DNA of 64,000 bases from Fusibacter ferrireducens (GCF_015352425.1 NZ_JADKNH010000009.1:62001-126000); one strand, 5' to 3'. Numbered from the stretch's first letter, positions 16,829-26,402 are shown. Notes: generated by a model not told the origin, from the sequence alone. Numbers and translations are program-made.

Positions 16829-18412
16829 TTATAAAACCGCCGTTTTTAAAAGCACCTCACCATTTTTCGCCTCAGTCTGCACACCATTTTGCACGATCAA
16901 TTCGCCGGATACAATCACATGATGAATGCCTTCTGGTTTTGAAATTGGATTCATGAAGGTTGCCGTATCTGCAATTTTTTCATAATCAAAAATCACAAGA
17001 TCCGCTTGATGATTTTGTTTTATTTTACCTCTATCTTTTATACCCAACTGATTGGCTGCAAGTCCCGTTATTTTATAAATACTTTTTTCCATGCTGAGCA
17101 GTTCATTTTCTCTCGTGAACTTCAAAAATCTCGGAAAAGTGCCAAAGCTCCTTGGATGAATTTGATTGGTATAAATTTTACCTTCATAGTCTATCCCATA
17201 GCCATCGCTTCCAACGGAGATGTTCATATGCTTCATGATACGCTTTACGTCTTCTTCATCCATTGTATGATAAATTGCTTTCATTGTCCCGTTAGATTTT
17301 TCTAAAATTACTCTAACCGCATGCGCAGGCTCTAAAGCCATTTGATCACTGATTTGCTGAATGTTTCTGCCTTCCCATTCAGGAAACTCTGACACTGTGC
17401 CTATGACCACCTTTTCAGGGCCACCTCTCTTATTCATTTCTACGTCTATACCCTCTAAAATTTTCTGTTCATCTTTACCCCTTAAGTTCTCAAGCATCTT
17501 TTCGATGCCACCTTCATGCGCCCACTCTGGCACTAAAGTTTTAAGCGACGTCATAGAGGCTGTATAGGGATATTGATCGCAAGAAATAAGACCGCCTTCA
17601 CTTGCATATTGATGGATGAGATCAAGAAGGTCTTCTGCCTTGCCCCATTGATCTTTGCCCATGAGTTTCAAGTGAGAAATATGAACGTGCACACCCGATC
17701 CGCGGCCAATTTCAATCATCTCTTTCACCGCCTCAAATACAGCATCGCTCTCACCTCTTATATGTGCTGTGAAAAGGGCATCATGTGCTTTTAAAACTTT
17801 GCCAAGCTCAATCAATTCTGCTCTATCGCTAAAGCATCCGGGTGGATATATAAGTCCTGCCGACATTCCCCACGCACCTGTCTCCAGTTCTCTTGATAAG
17901 AGCGCTTTCATTTGCTGCATTTCAGCTTCATTTGGTCTTCGATTATCAAATCCCATAACCATTTTTCTCAAAGTGCCATGTCCAATTAAAGGCGCACAGT
18001 TTATAGACAAGCCTATCTCTCTAAGTTTTTCAATATAGTCTCCAAGTGTATGGAGTCTCCAATGAGCAACCTTTTCTATATTTGCGTACTCACTTACTTC
18101 TGCTAAATTCAGCTGAGTATTCGGCACAATAGAATTGCCGCAGTTTCCAATAACCTCCGTTGTAACCCCTTGTAAAACTTTACTCTCCGACCGATTATCC
18201 ATCAAAAAAGTCCAATCTGAGTGAGAATGCATATCAATAAATCCCGGGGATACAATGAGACCACTTGCATCAATTACATTTTTTCCTGACAGTATTTCAT
18301 TATTTTTATTAATTTCAACAATTTTCTTATCCTTGATACCAATAGAAGCAATGTAGCTCTTTTCACCCGTGCCATCTACAATACGTCCATTGTTAATTGC
18401 TATATCCAACAC
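16829..18412 (-). CDS. N-acyl-D-amino-acid deacylase / D-aminoacylase (amidohydrolase superfamily)
   Basis: 527 residues. The metal site begins with HSHSDW near residue 62, followed by VLQGVTTEVIGNCGNS, the D-aminoacylase signature containing the bridging Cys. Further metal histidines are likely in LFTAHIRGE and HVHISHLK near 210-245. The C-terminal MITGLAANQLGIKDRGKIKQNHQADLVIFD is the usual amidohydrolase ending. The family removes acyl groups from D-amino acids or cleaves D-amino-acid-containing dipeptides. GTG start, 9 bases after AGGAGG, 34 bases after the hydrolase gene. Its place next to 5-oxoproline/D-glutamate genes suggests N-acyl-D-glutamate or a D-glutamyl peptide as substrate. 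Confidence 0.9.
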   Translation of the reverse strand: MLDIAINNGRIVDGTGEKSYIASIGIKDKKIVEINKNNEILSGKNVIDASGLIVSPGFIDMHSHSDWTFLMDNRSESKVLQGVTTEVIGNCGNSIVPNTQLNLAEVSEYANIEKVAHWRLHTLGDYIEKLREIGLSINCAPLIGHGTLRKMVMGFDNRRPNEAEMQQMKALLSRELETGAWGMSAGLIYPPGCFSDRAELIELGKVLKAHDALFTAHIRGESDAVFEAVKEMIEIGRGSGVHVHISHLKLMGKDQWGKAEDLLDLIHQYASEGGLISCDQYPYTASMTSLKTLVPEWAHEGGIEKMLENLRGKDEQKILEGIDVEMNKRGGPEKVVIGTVSEFPEWEGRNIQQISDQMALEPAHAVRVILEKSNGTMKAIYHTMDEEDVKRIMKHMNISVGSDGYGIDYEGKIYTNQIHPRSFGTFPRFLKFTRENELLSMEKSIYKITGLAANQLGIKDRGKIKQNHQADLVIFDYEKIADTATFMNPISKPEGIHHVIVSGELIVQNGVQTEAKNGEVLLKTAVL

Positions 18413-18446
18413 GCTCGTTTTCCTCCTATGTCTTGTCCAATTTACA

Positions 18447-19898
18447 TCATTGGCTAGAGTGTCCTTTATGGGATCTCATCAAGCACTCTATTTGTTTTTT
18501 TTCATCCATCATGTCATTTATAGCCAATCTAAACAGATAGCCCTGCAATTTGACTCTATAGGGTGCCAAAACGTCAACGTCCGCTTTAGCCTTATCACGG
18601 CTTGACGCTTCTAGTACATGCTGTATGAGCAGAGACACCATCTTGGGATTGCCAATATCCACAGCTAACTCAATGGCATCTTTGTTGTTACCATCTTTCA
18701 AATAGACATCGGCACCACAATTCAGCAAAGTTTGAATGAGATCCATCTGTTGATTTTCAATCGCCACATGTAGAGGGGTGCCATAGTTACAAGTCATTTT
18801 TTCATCTAAATAGATCTGAGCGATTTTGTCAATAATCTCCCTTTCTGCTTGGCAGAAGTTGCAAAGTATAATCACTGAGAAATGTGCGTCCAAATAGCGC
18901 TTTATACGCGTTCTAAAACCGCGACTGCTCCCAGTGTGAGTCACAAACCTCTGCCCTCTGAAATCGCCCATCTTCCATCCAAAACCATAGCCTACGGCCT
19001 CATGATTACTGAGCTCGCCTGAGATGAATGCCTGCTCAATCGTTTCTCTCTTGACAAGTTTTTCAGTATAAAGTGCCTGATCCCACAAAAACAGATCTCC
19101 AATGGTGGCATAAATACCACCGCCACCAGCCGTCAAACGATCATAATCACAATCTTCAAATTGGTTCTCTATAAAATCATAGCCATAAGCTCTCTCATTA
19201 AATTCTGGTTTGGATTGATCATAGTAGACAAATGTATCTTTCATCCCCAAGGGGCCAAATATATGTGTTTCCATAAATTCATGGAATTTCTGATTGGAAA
19301 GACGTTCCGCGAGTATTGCCAGCAACACATAATTTGAATTATTATAAAAATACAGTTCACCAGGAGATGCTTTCATTTGGGTTTGAGCCACCAGCAACTC
19401 TAGCACTCTTGTATTTGTTATTTGGATGGCCTCTTCAGGTTCTTTTAACAATTCAAAGTAATTGGGCATGCCTGAAGTGTGATTCAACAAATGCCTAATG
19501 GTCACTTCGCTCGCGTAATGCGAAAGTTCTGGGAAGTATTGTACAATCCTGTCATCGTATTTAAGCAATCCTTTTTCTTCTAGTATCATAATGGCCATTG
19601 CTGTGAATTGTTTAGACATAGAAGCCAGATAAAACTGTGTTTTCTCCGTGACAGGGCGCTTGTTCTCAAGATCTCTGAGGCCATAACCCCTTTGCATAAG
19701 AATCTGTCCATCACGAATGACCATTAAGGCTGCACCCGCCGTATCGGGTTTATAAAATGTATTCATATGGGCATCCACCAGAAGTGCCTTCTCGCTATCT
19801 GATAAATAGGCATATGGGGTGCCCTGATAATTTCTCATTTGGTTTACAGTATGCGTTTCAATCGCTTTATGAATTACATCTAATGATAGTTGCATCAT
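18447..19898 (-). CDS. Beta-lactamase-fold serine hydrolase with C-terminal ankyrin repeats
   Basis: 483 residues. Residues 50-350 form a class-C beta-lactamase/D-peptidase domain: S93-x-x-K96 in YLASMSKQF, the Tyr motif YNNSNYVLL near 190, and HTG in VTHTGSSRGF near 315. Residues from about 370 contain two ankyrin-like repeats (TPLHVAIENQQMDLIQTLLNCGADV, then DAIELAVDIGNPKMVSLLIQH). No signal peptide is visible, so the enzyme is probably cytoplasmic, unlike penicillin-binding proteins. In this operon a D-stereospecific peptidase or esterase on imported peptides is likely. Ankyrin repeats on this fold are unusual. The ATG pair follows AAAGGAG; the gene starts 2 bases after the oppF stop. Confidence 0.88.
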   Translation of the reverse strand: MMQLSLDVIHKAIETHTVNQMRNYQGTPYAYLSDSEKALLVDAHMNTFYKPDTAGAALMVIRDGQILMQRGYGLRDLENKRPVTEKTQFYLASMSKQFTAMAIMILEEKGLLKYDDRIVQYFPELSHYASEVTIRHLLNHTSGMPNYFELLKEPEEAIQITNTRVLELLVAQTQMKASPGELYFYNNSNYVLLAILAERLSNQKFHEFMETHIFGPLGMKDTFVYYDQSKPEFNERAYGYDFIENQFEDCDYDRLTAGGGGIYATIGDLFLWDQALYTEKLVKRETIEQAFISGELSNHEAVGYGFGWKMGDFRGQRFVTHTGSSRGFRTRIKRYLDAHFSVIILCNFCQAEREIIDKIAQIYLDEKMTCNYGTPLHVAIENQQMDLIQTLLNCGADVYLKDGNNKDAIELAVDIGNPKMVSLLIQHVLEASSRDKAKADVDVLAPYRVKLQGYLFRLAINDMMDEKKQIECLMRSHKGHSSQ

Positions 19899-19900
19899 CG

Positions 19901-20860
19901 TTAACGCTCCTTTGTCCTATCCATTTTATATTTTTTAAGCTCACTTTCAGAAGCATACACAAAATGATCTTGGGCGACTTCATGAAGCATGGGCTTTTCC
20001 ACACTATAATCGTGCATCTTGGGATCATAAAATTGAATTTCTCTGTTTTTCTCTCTCCTTGGATCTGGTATTGGAATTGCAGATAAAAGTGCCTTCGTAT
20101 AGGGATGCACCGGATTTTTATAGAGTTCTTCTGCAGGTGCAATCTCCACTATTTTGCCAAAGTACATGACGCCAATTCTATCACAAAAATATTTTACAAC
20201 GGATAAGTCATGCGCTATGAACAATATAGTCAATTCGAGTTCATCTTTCAAAACATCCAATAAATTAATGACTTGAGCTTGTATTGAAACATCCAACGCC
20301 GATACCGGTTCATCGGCAATTATAAAGGATGGGTTTACAATCAGGGCTCTGGCGATACCTATTCTCTGTCGCTGTCCTCCACTGAATTCATGAGGATATC
20401 GCGTCCCATGCTCTGGCAGAAGTCCAACTTTATTCAGCATTTTATTGATGAGTTTTGTTCTGTCACTTTGATCGACGATGCCTCTCAATTTAAGCCCTTC
20501 ACCGATGATTTCAGCCACAGTCATACGCGGATTTAAAGAGGCAATGGGATCTTGAAAGATCATTGCAATGTGATCCGATAGATACTTTCTCAAATCCTTG
20601 TTCATCTCTCCTGAAATTTTTTTGCCGTCAAAATAAATTTCACCATCCTCAGGATCGTATAATCTGATAATGGTCCTTCCAGTTGTGGTTTTACCACAAC
20701 CACTCTCACCCACTAGGCCAAAGGCTTCGCCCTTTAAAATATTAAAACTCACATCATCAATTGCCCTGACAATCCCCTTTTTCTTATTGCGTCCCTTATT
20801 AAAACTCATCTTGAGATTTTTAATTTCTAAAATCACCTTTTTTTCACTCACTTGTGCCAC
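19901..20860 (-). CDS. Peptide ABC transporter ATPase, OppF/DppF type (system 1)
   Basis: 319 residues. Walker A GESGCGKTT near 55, signature FSGGQRQRIGIARAL, Walker B FIIADEPVSALDVS, and the Opp-type C-terminal extension with NPVHPYTKALLSAIPIPDP. It hydrolyses ATP with OppD to drive peptide import through OppBC. The start overlaps oppD by 17 bases. The Cys-rich iron-sulfur tail present in many OppF proteins is not apparent here. Member of the minus-strand operon oppABCDF-hydrolase-deacylase. Confidence 0.93.
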   Translation of the reverse strand: MAQVSEKKVILEIKNLKMSFNKGRNKKKGIVRAIDDVSFNILKGEAFGLVGESGCGKTTTGRTIIRLYDPEDGEIYFDGKKISGEMNKDLRKYLSDHIAMIFQDPIASLNPRMTVAEIIGEGLKLRGIVDQSDRTKLINKMLNKVGLLPEHGTRYPHEFSGGQRQRIGIARALIVNPSFIIADEPVSALDVSIQAQVINLLDVLKDELELTILFIAHDLSVVKYFCDRIGVMYFGKIVEIAPAEELYKNPVHPYTKALLSAIPIPDPRREKNREIQFYDPKMHDYSVEKPMLHEVAQDHFVYASESELKKYKMDRTKER

Positions 20861-21893
20861 CTTCTTCCTTCATGCGTGCAAGTCTCTTAGCCAAGATTTC
20901 AGGCATTTCAACCTTTGGCGCATATTCATGCAAAAGCCATGTTGCAGCGTAATGCGTCTCACTCAATTTAAAAAAAGGCGGTTCTTCTTCAAAATCTATT
21001 GCCATGGCATATTTATTTCTCTGAGCAAAGGCATCGCCTTTAGGTGGAAAGAGCATATTTGGCGGCGTTCCAGAAATTGAAAAAAGTTTTTCACGCGTCT
21101 CAAGATCGGGCATAGAAGACAACAAGGCCCAAGTATATGGATGTGCGGGTTCATAAAATATCTCATCACAAGTCCCGTATTCCACAATTTTACCTGCATA
21201 CATCACACAGATTCTATCTGCCATGTTCGCCACCACACCAAGATCATGCGTAATAAAAATAACGGATAAGTCTCTTTCATTTTTTATCTTTTTTATTTGT
21301 TTGAGTATTTTGGCCTGAATTGTGACATCCAGCGCAGTTGTGGGCTCATCACATATGAGAATTTCTGGATCGCTTGCAAGTGCAATTGCAATTACAATCC
21401 GCTGTCTCATACCTCCAGAAAATTGGAAGGGATACTGATCATACCTCAATTCAGGCTCAGATATGCCTACGATTTCCATGAGTTCAAGCGCCCTCTTTTT
21501 TGAATCTTCTTTGTTCATGTTATTACTCAAAATCAATGCTTCTGTAATTTGCTTCCCTATTTTCATAATGGGATTCAGTGCCGAAAACGGGTCCTGAAAT
21601 ATCAGTGAAATTTTCTTACCTCTGATCTTATAAAAATCACTTTCACTGTATTTTAGTAAATCGTCCCCATTGTAGCGTATTTCACCGCTTTCAATAGTGG
21701 CATTGCCTGTTAGAATGCCCAATAAGGACTTTATTGTAACCGATTTTCCGGAACCTGATTCTCCAACAATCGCAAGGGTTTCACCTCTATTCAAATCAAA
21801 GCTGATCGATCTGACAGCTTTGACACTCCCAGAAAATGTATTAAATGAAACTGCCAAATCTTTTACTTCAAGCAGTTTTTTATCATCATTCAT
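20844..21893 (-). CDS. Peptide ABC transporter ATPase, OppD/DppD type (system 1)
   Basis: 349 residues. Walker A GESGSGKS near 45, signature FSGGMRQRIVIAIAL, Walker B ILICDEPTTALDVTIQ, switch VIFITHDLGVV and the HPYTWALLSSMPDL extension. The C-terminal tail continues about 50 residues beyond the usual oligopeptide-binding domain and ends in charged residues overlapping oppF. It lies 17 bases after oppC. Confidence 0.93.
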   Translation of the reverse strand: MNDDKKLLEVKDLAVSFNTFSGSVKAVRSISFDLNRGETLAIVGESGSGKSVTIKSLLGILTGNATIESGEIRYNGDDLLKYSESDFYKIRGKKISLIFQDPFSALNPIMKIGKQITEALILSNNMNKEDSKKRALELMEIVGISEPELRYDQYPFQFSGGMRQRIVIAIALASDPEILICDEPTTALDVTIQAKILKQIKKIKNERDLSVIFITHDLGVVANMADRICVMYAGKIVEYGTCDEIFYEPAHPYTWALLSSMPDLETREKLFSISGTPPNMLFPPKGDAFAQRNKYAMAIDFEEEPPFFKLSETHYAATWLLHEYAPKVEMPEILAKRLARMKEEGGTSE

Positions 21894-21910
21894 TGAACTC
21901 CACCTCTCTT

Positions 21911-23050
21911 TTATGCGCCACGAAGCGTTGGGTCAAACGAATCTCTCAGACCATTGGCAAACAGATTAAACGAAATCATTAACACTGAAATTAGAATGCC
22001 AGGGATAATGGATTGGTTTGGATAGTGTAATAGCACTTTTTGGCCTTGGGAGAGTAAAACCCCAATAGAAGGTTCCGGCGCCTGAAGTCCCAATCCAATA
22101 TAGGCGAGAAACGATTCTGCAAATATAGCACTTGGTATCGCTATCATAGACGAGGTAATAATGGGCCCAATGGCATTGGGTAAAATATGTCTAAATATAA
22201 GGATGCCATCTCTGATCCCCAAAGTTCTAGCCGCAAGAACATATTCTCTTTGCTTAAATCTATAGAACTGAGCTCTTACCATTCGAGCGGTATGCACCCA
22301 GCCCTTCACCACAAGTGCCATGATAATTGCAAAGAGTCCCGTTCCAAAGTACATGATAAACATAGTGATGATTACAATTCGAGGCAACGCACTTATGATT
22401 TCAGTAATTCGCATTAAAATCATATCGACTTTGCCACCATAATACCCAGCGATGGAACCATAAATGACGCCTATAAAAACATTGGTAATCACAGATACAA
22501 AGGCAATTAAAAGCGAAACTCGAGAGCCTCTCCACAATCTCGTCCATAAATCTCTGCCTAAATAATCCGTTCCGAACCAAAAACATTTATCGCCGTTGCC
22601 AGTGTATTTATAGTAGTCCACTTTGACGTCTACCATTTTCACACCCTGAATTTCTCTCTCATTGAAGACTTCTAGAATACTGCCTTCGGGATAATATGAA
22701 GGATCTCCCAGCAAATCAGCACGCCTATTGACAATGACTTTGCCCCCATCACAAATCCCCAAAGGTGCTAAAAGAGGAATTTTACAAGGCATGTTAATCG
22801 TATCTGAATTTTGATCATTAAAACCATATGAGTTCATGTATGGCCCAAATATGGTGAAGAACAAGACGATGCATATAATGAAAAAAGCGAGTACAGAAGC
22901 CTTATTCTGACGAAATCTAATCAGTGCATCTTTAAAAAAACCAACCGGTTCTTGTTCAAATTTTTCATCTTTAATATCATGATCCATTTGGACTAATTTG
23001 AATTTTTTCTCATCCAGTTCTCGGTAATCTTCTTTAGAATAAATCCTCAT
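21911..23050 (-). CDS. Peptide ABC transporter permease, OppC/DppC type (system 1)
   Basis: 379 residues; typical OppC proteins are 290-310. Helix 1 lies near 55-75. An extracellular segment of roughly 100 residues follows (NMPCKIPLLAPLGICDGGKVIVN and on to KCFWFGTDYLGRDLW), then the five-helix transport domain with the EAA loop AARTLGIRDGILIFRHILPNAIGP. The enlarged loop is seen in a subset of peptide and antimicrobial-peptide transporters and may contact the binding protein. The start overlaps the oppB stop (TAATG), so the two are coupled. Confidence 0.92.
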   Translation of the reverse strand: MRIYSKEDYRELDEKKFKLVQMDHDIKDEKFEQEPVGFFKDALIRFRQNKASVLAFFIICIVLFFTIFGPYMNSYGFNDQNSDTINMPCKIPLLAPLGICDGGKVIVNRRADLLGDPSYYPEGSILEVFNEREIQGVKMVDVKVDYYKYTGNGDKCFWFGTDYLGRDLWTRLWRGSRVSLLIAFVSVITNVFIGVIYGSIAGYYGGKVDMILMRITEIISALPRIVIITMFIMYFGTGLFAIIMALVVKGWVHTARMVRAQFYRFKQREYVLAARTLGIRDGILIFRHILPNAIGPIITSSMIAIPSAIFAESFLAYIGLGLQAPEPSIGVLLSQGQKVLLHYPNQSIIPGILISVLMISFNLFANGLRDSFDPTLRGA

Positions 23051-23997
23051 TATTTTCTGCCCCCCACTCTAATTCTAGGATCTATAATGCCGTATGATAT
23101 ATCCACAATCAGCATGGTCACTAATGAAATAAACGAATAAAACATCAGTATTGCTATTGTTACCGAATGATCACTTACGCTTATAGAATCAATCATCATG
23201 CCGCCCATACCGGGGATTGAAAAAATACGTTCAATAACCAACGATCCTCCAAGTATGTTCGTAAACATCGGTATGATTATATTCGCAAGAGGCAAAAAAG
23301 AATTGCGCATGCCATGTCTCATAATCGCCTGTCTATAGGTGAGCCCCTTTGTTCTGGCAAGCAACAGGAACTCTGAATTCATGGTTTCTGCAAGCTCTGC
23401 TCTGAGGTATCTCGTCACTCTGGCAATGGGACTAAAGGTCAGCGCCATTACCGGTAGAAACATAGACATTGCCTTTTGCGTTCCCATGGCAGCAGCCGCA
23501 TCATAAATGATGGGAAACAAGCCGCCTTTATATGCCAAGAAATACTGTAACGCTGTTGCAAAGATAAACGAGGGCACCGAGATGAAAATCACCACCATAA
23601 AGGAAATGAAATGGTCCACAAGAGTATTTTTCTTTATAGCCGCTAGACTTCCTGCGGCAATTCCTATGGGAATAGAGATGAACAGTGAAATCAGGTTTAT
23701 TTGAAGTGAGATGGGTACCCGCGTCTTTAACAGATCAAAGACGGGCACATTGGGCTGAATTGCAATTGAAGTGCCCCAATCCCAGTGAAGGATATTGCCG
23801 ATGAAGTAAAAGTATTGAACAATCAACGGTTTGTCAAAATGATATTTTGCATTAATTGCCTGAATAACCGTCTCTGGCAAATCCTGATTGTCATAGAAAC
23901 TGCCTGGCATTAATCTAACCACAAGAAAAGCAATTGTCATGATTAGAAATAATGTTATGATCAGCGCAATAAGTCTTTGTATTATATATTTAGTCAT
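23050..23997 (-). CDS. Peptide ABC transporter permease, OppB/DppB type (system 1)
   Basis: 315 residues, family length. Six hydrophobic helices; N-terminal MTKYIIQRLIALIITLFLIMTIAFLVVRLMPG is typical of OppB, as is the EAA loop ARTKGLTYRQAIMRHGMRNSFLP near 215 and the ending DPRIRVGG. It forms the channel with OppC. It is separated from oppA by 114 bases that contain a stem-loop. Confidence 0.93.
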   Translation of the reverse strand: MTKYIIQRLIALIITLFLIMTIAFLVVRLMPGSFYDNQDLPETVIQAINAKYHFDKPLIVQYFYFIGNILHWDWGTSIAIQPNVPVFDLLKTRVPISLQINLISLFISIPIGIAAGSLAAIKKNTLVDHFISFMVVIFISVPSFIFATALQYFLAYKGGLFPIIYDAAAAMGTQKAMSMFLPVMALTFSPIARVTRYLRAELAETMNSEFLLLARTKGLTYRQAIMRHGMRNSFLPLANIIIPMFTNILGGSLVIERIFSIPGMGGMMIDSISVSDHSVTIAILMFYSFISLVTMLIVDISYGIIDPRIRVGGRK

Positions 23998-24045
23998 TTA
24001 CAAACACCTTACCTTAAGTTAGTTAAGTTACTCGCTTCCAAAATG

Positions 24046-24094
24046 ATAGACTGGTGTCCTAGCACTTGGACAGAGCATTTGAACGCCAGTCTAT
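24046..24094 (-). other. Branched stem-loop between oppA and oppB (system 1)
   Basis: Outer arms ATAGACTGG (24046-24054) and CCAGTCTAT (24086-24094) pair perfectly over 9 bp; inside, TGTCC and GGACA form a second short hairpin. No U-run follows on the minus strand, so it is more likely an mRNA 3-prime stabiliser or processing element for the oppA message than a full terminator. Confidence 0.6.
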
Positions 24095-24111
24095 TTCAAG
24101 ATGATTAAATC

Positions 24112-25917
24112 CTATTCAACTATACTTGCGTATGCCCAACCAAAATCAATTTTATTGATCCAATGTGGGAAAGCTAAGTGCACACGATCACTCTTCAAGT
24201 AATAGCTTCGTCCTTCTGCAACGGGTATAAATGGCACTTCTTCAAGTATGATCTGCTCCATTCTCGCTGTATACTCTAATTTTTTCCCCGCCTCAAATCG
24301 GCTCTCTCCAAAATTCACTTCATCCCATATATTATTGAATTCTTCATTTGAGAAAGGTTCGTTTTTACGACTATATGATCCCGTCCAATATTTCATGGCA
24401 TTCCAAGGTGCAAGTTCATTTCCAGACCATGCAGACCATGTCAATTCATATGCTGTCGGATCTTTTTTCCAAGTCTTTTTAAGCGATAGAAGCTGAGACG
24501 ATGGCATTGCCTGTACTTTGAGTGTGAACTGATCCTCTCCAAAGATCACTGGCAATTGTTTTTGAAGGTATTCCGTCATGGTTTTATAACGCTCAGAATC
24601 ACTATAAAGCATGGTGAGTTCAAGGGTCTTCAGACCTTCTTCTTGCATAGCCTTATCAAAGTATTCTTTTGCGAGTTTAGGGTCATAACCATAATTTTCA
24701 GAAATATTCGCTTTGGCAAGATCTGTATCTCTATATCGCGCACCTGTGGCAGGATCAATAACCTGTCTTGTTGAGATCATGTAGTTTGCTGGTACATCTT
24801 TCGTGATGTCCGTTATCCCCTTGCGATCGACTGCATAAGTCATTGCCATTCTAAAATTTTTATTCGCAAGGATCGGTTTATCTGGATTCACTGTGTTGAT
24901 GGAAATGTACGTAATGGCATTACCCGGTTCACTTAAAACCCTTGGATCTTGATCATGCTTAAGGTAATCTTCTGTGGATAATCCCAGATAATCTATTTCA
25001 CCATTTTCAAACAACTGCATTTTAGTGCCAGCATTCTCCACCACTTTAGTCTCAATGCCTGCAAGTTTAATGCTGTCCTTTTCAAAATAGTTTGGATTTT
25101 TCTTATAAACTACTAACGCATCTGGAATCCAGTTTTCCAAAACGAATTTCCCAGAGGACATGAACTTATCTTTATCGGTCCCATAAAGCGTCTCTGTGCC
25201 TTCTGCATTCATACATTCTTCATACAACTTGTCGTAGACAATTGCATGTGCTGTATGTGTGAAATGGCTCATGACCTCCGTGGCAGATTGTTTATCCACT
25301 GTGGTCACTTCTATCGTAAGTGGATCAAGCATTTTTATGCCCACTTCTTCCCAGTCCGTTTGAATGCCGCCTTCCCCATTTTGTAAGTAGTATTGCTCCG
25401 CATTACTGATTTCAATGTAGTCTTTAGAGAACCCACCGCCTCTTGGTTGTACCATCTTTGGATCGAGTAATCTCTTAAAAGTGTAGAGGACATCTTCTGC
25501 ATCCAATACATCGCCATTAGCCCACTTGACGCCTTCTCTAAGCTTTATTTTCCACACTTTTCCTGATTCATCCATCATTTCTGGAGCGCCTTCTGCGAGT
25601 TCGCCCCTGAGTTCATACGATGTATAATCTGAATTAGGCAGATAAGCATACAACCTAATTGCGATTCGATTGAGCACCGTAGATTGGTAGGATGACGAAT
25701 AAGTCTGAGGATTGAGAGAGCCCACTGTGGCAGTTGTCGCTTCCTTTAAAATCCCATAGCCTTCATCCGTCACAACATTGCTCGCCGCACTTGGTGCTTC
25801 TTCAGGTGTGGTTTCTTCTGGCTGTTGTTCCACTTTTGCGTTGTTGTTACACCCCGACAACAACATTAAAAGAAGCATCAAAACCAAAATTCCTCTAAAC
25901 ATCGTTTTTTTATTCAT
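24112..25917 (-). CDS. Peptide-binding lipoprotein, family 5 (OppA-like, system 1)
   Basis: 601 residues. A lipoprotein signal peptide with lipobox LLSGC ends at Cys 23. The family-5 fold follows with KIKLREGVKWANGDVLDAEDVLYTFKRLLDP near 120-150 and FRMAMTYAVDRKGITDI near 360. It captures peptides outside the membrane for OppBCDF. ATG follows TAGGAGGGG. First of the five transporter genes; downstream genes encode D-amino-acid enzymes, so the ligand may be a D-residue-containing peptide. Confidence 0.93.
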   Translation of the reverse strand: MNKKTMFRGILVLMLLLMLLSGCNNNAKVEQQPEETTPEEAPSAASNVVTDEGYGILKEATTATVGSLNPQTYSSSYQSTVLNRIAIRLYAYLPNSDYTSYELRGELAEGAPEMMDESGKVWKIKLREGVKWANGDVLDAEDVLYTFKRLLDPKMVQPRGGGFSKDYIEISNAEQYYLQNGEGGIQTDWEEVGIKMLDPLTIEVTTVDKQSATEVMSHFTHTAHAIVYDKLYEECMNAEGTETLYGTDKDKFMSSGKFVLENWIPDALVVYKKNPNYFEKDSIKLAGIETKVVENAGTKMQLFENGEIDYLGLSTEDYLKHDQDPRVLSEPGNAITYISINTVNPDKPILANKNFRMAMTYAVDRKGITDITKDVPANYMISTRQVIDPATGARYRDTDLAKANISENYGYDPKLAKEYFDKAMQEEGLKTLELTMLYSDSERYKTMTEYLQKQLPVIFGEDQFTLKVQAMPSSQLLSLKKTWKKDPTAYELTWSAWSGNELAPWNAMKYWTGSYSRKNEPFSNEEFNNIWDEVNFGESRFEAGKKLEYTARMEQIILEEVPFIPVAEGRSYYLKSDRVHLAFPHWINKIDFGWAYASIVE

Positions 25918-26024
25918 TTTTCCCCTCCTAATTTTAATCGTTTATATACACACGCCAATGCACTTAGATTTCATATGGCGTTGTAAGCACCGCCGATTTT
26001 TACCCCTTCTAAATTGGATTATGT

Positions 26025-26402
26025 CTAAATCATCACACCCGTTACAAAAGAGAACAAGAGCAATATACCACCTGCTGCTATAAATTCAGCAATGGGTTTA
26101 TCGTAAGTTTGCGAGCTGTAATACTGATAATATTCGCCAACTTTCGAGTCTGATTTTTGATAGTGCAACGTGTTTATAATCTCCCATAATTTTTTGACTC
26201 CAAAGGATAAGAGATCATAAAATCTAAAAGCTTGAGTGATTCTGAAACAGCCTATGATCATAAAAATAATTGCCCCCATAAACGATAAATTCGAAACTGC
26301 AACATGAGCAGAATCACCGCTCACAAAGAGACCATAGAATAAAGAAATTAAAACAGTTACGCCGATCCATTTAACCGTACGAGATGCTACCCCACTTTTC
26401 AT
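26025..26402 (-). CDS. Small membrane protein, DUF3899-like
   Basis: About 125 residues with four candidate membrane segments: two near the N-terminus (TVKWIGVTVLISLFYGLF; LSFMGAIIFMIIGCFRI) and one at the C-terminus (FIAAGGILLLFSFVTGVMI). The segment FYDLLSFGVKKLWE after helix 2 recalls DUF3899, a family without known function. The frame is open to an ATG at 26426, but ATG 26402 lies 5 bases after AAAGGAG and is better placed. It sits between the S9 peptidase and oppA, 52 bases after the former. Confidence 0.6.
   Translation of the reverse strand: MKSGVASRTVKWIGVTVLISLFYGLFVSGDSAHVAVSNLSFMGAIIFMIIGCFRITQAFRFYDLLSFGVKKLWEIINTLHYQKSDSKVGEYYQYYSSQTYDKPIAEFIAAGGILLLFSFVTGVMI

Noticed and set aside
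25952-25981. ACGCCA/TGGCGT stem upstream of oppA (system 1)
   Set aside because: Only six base pairs and no T-run; not enough to call a terminator.
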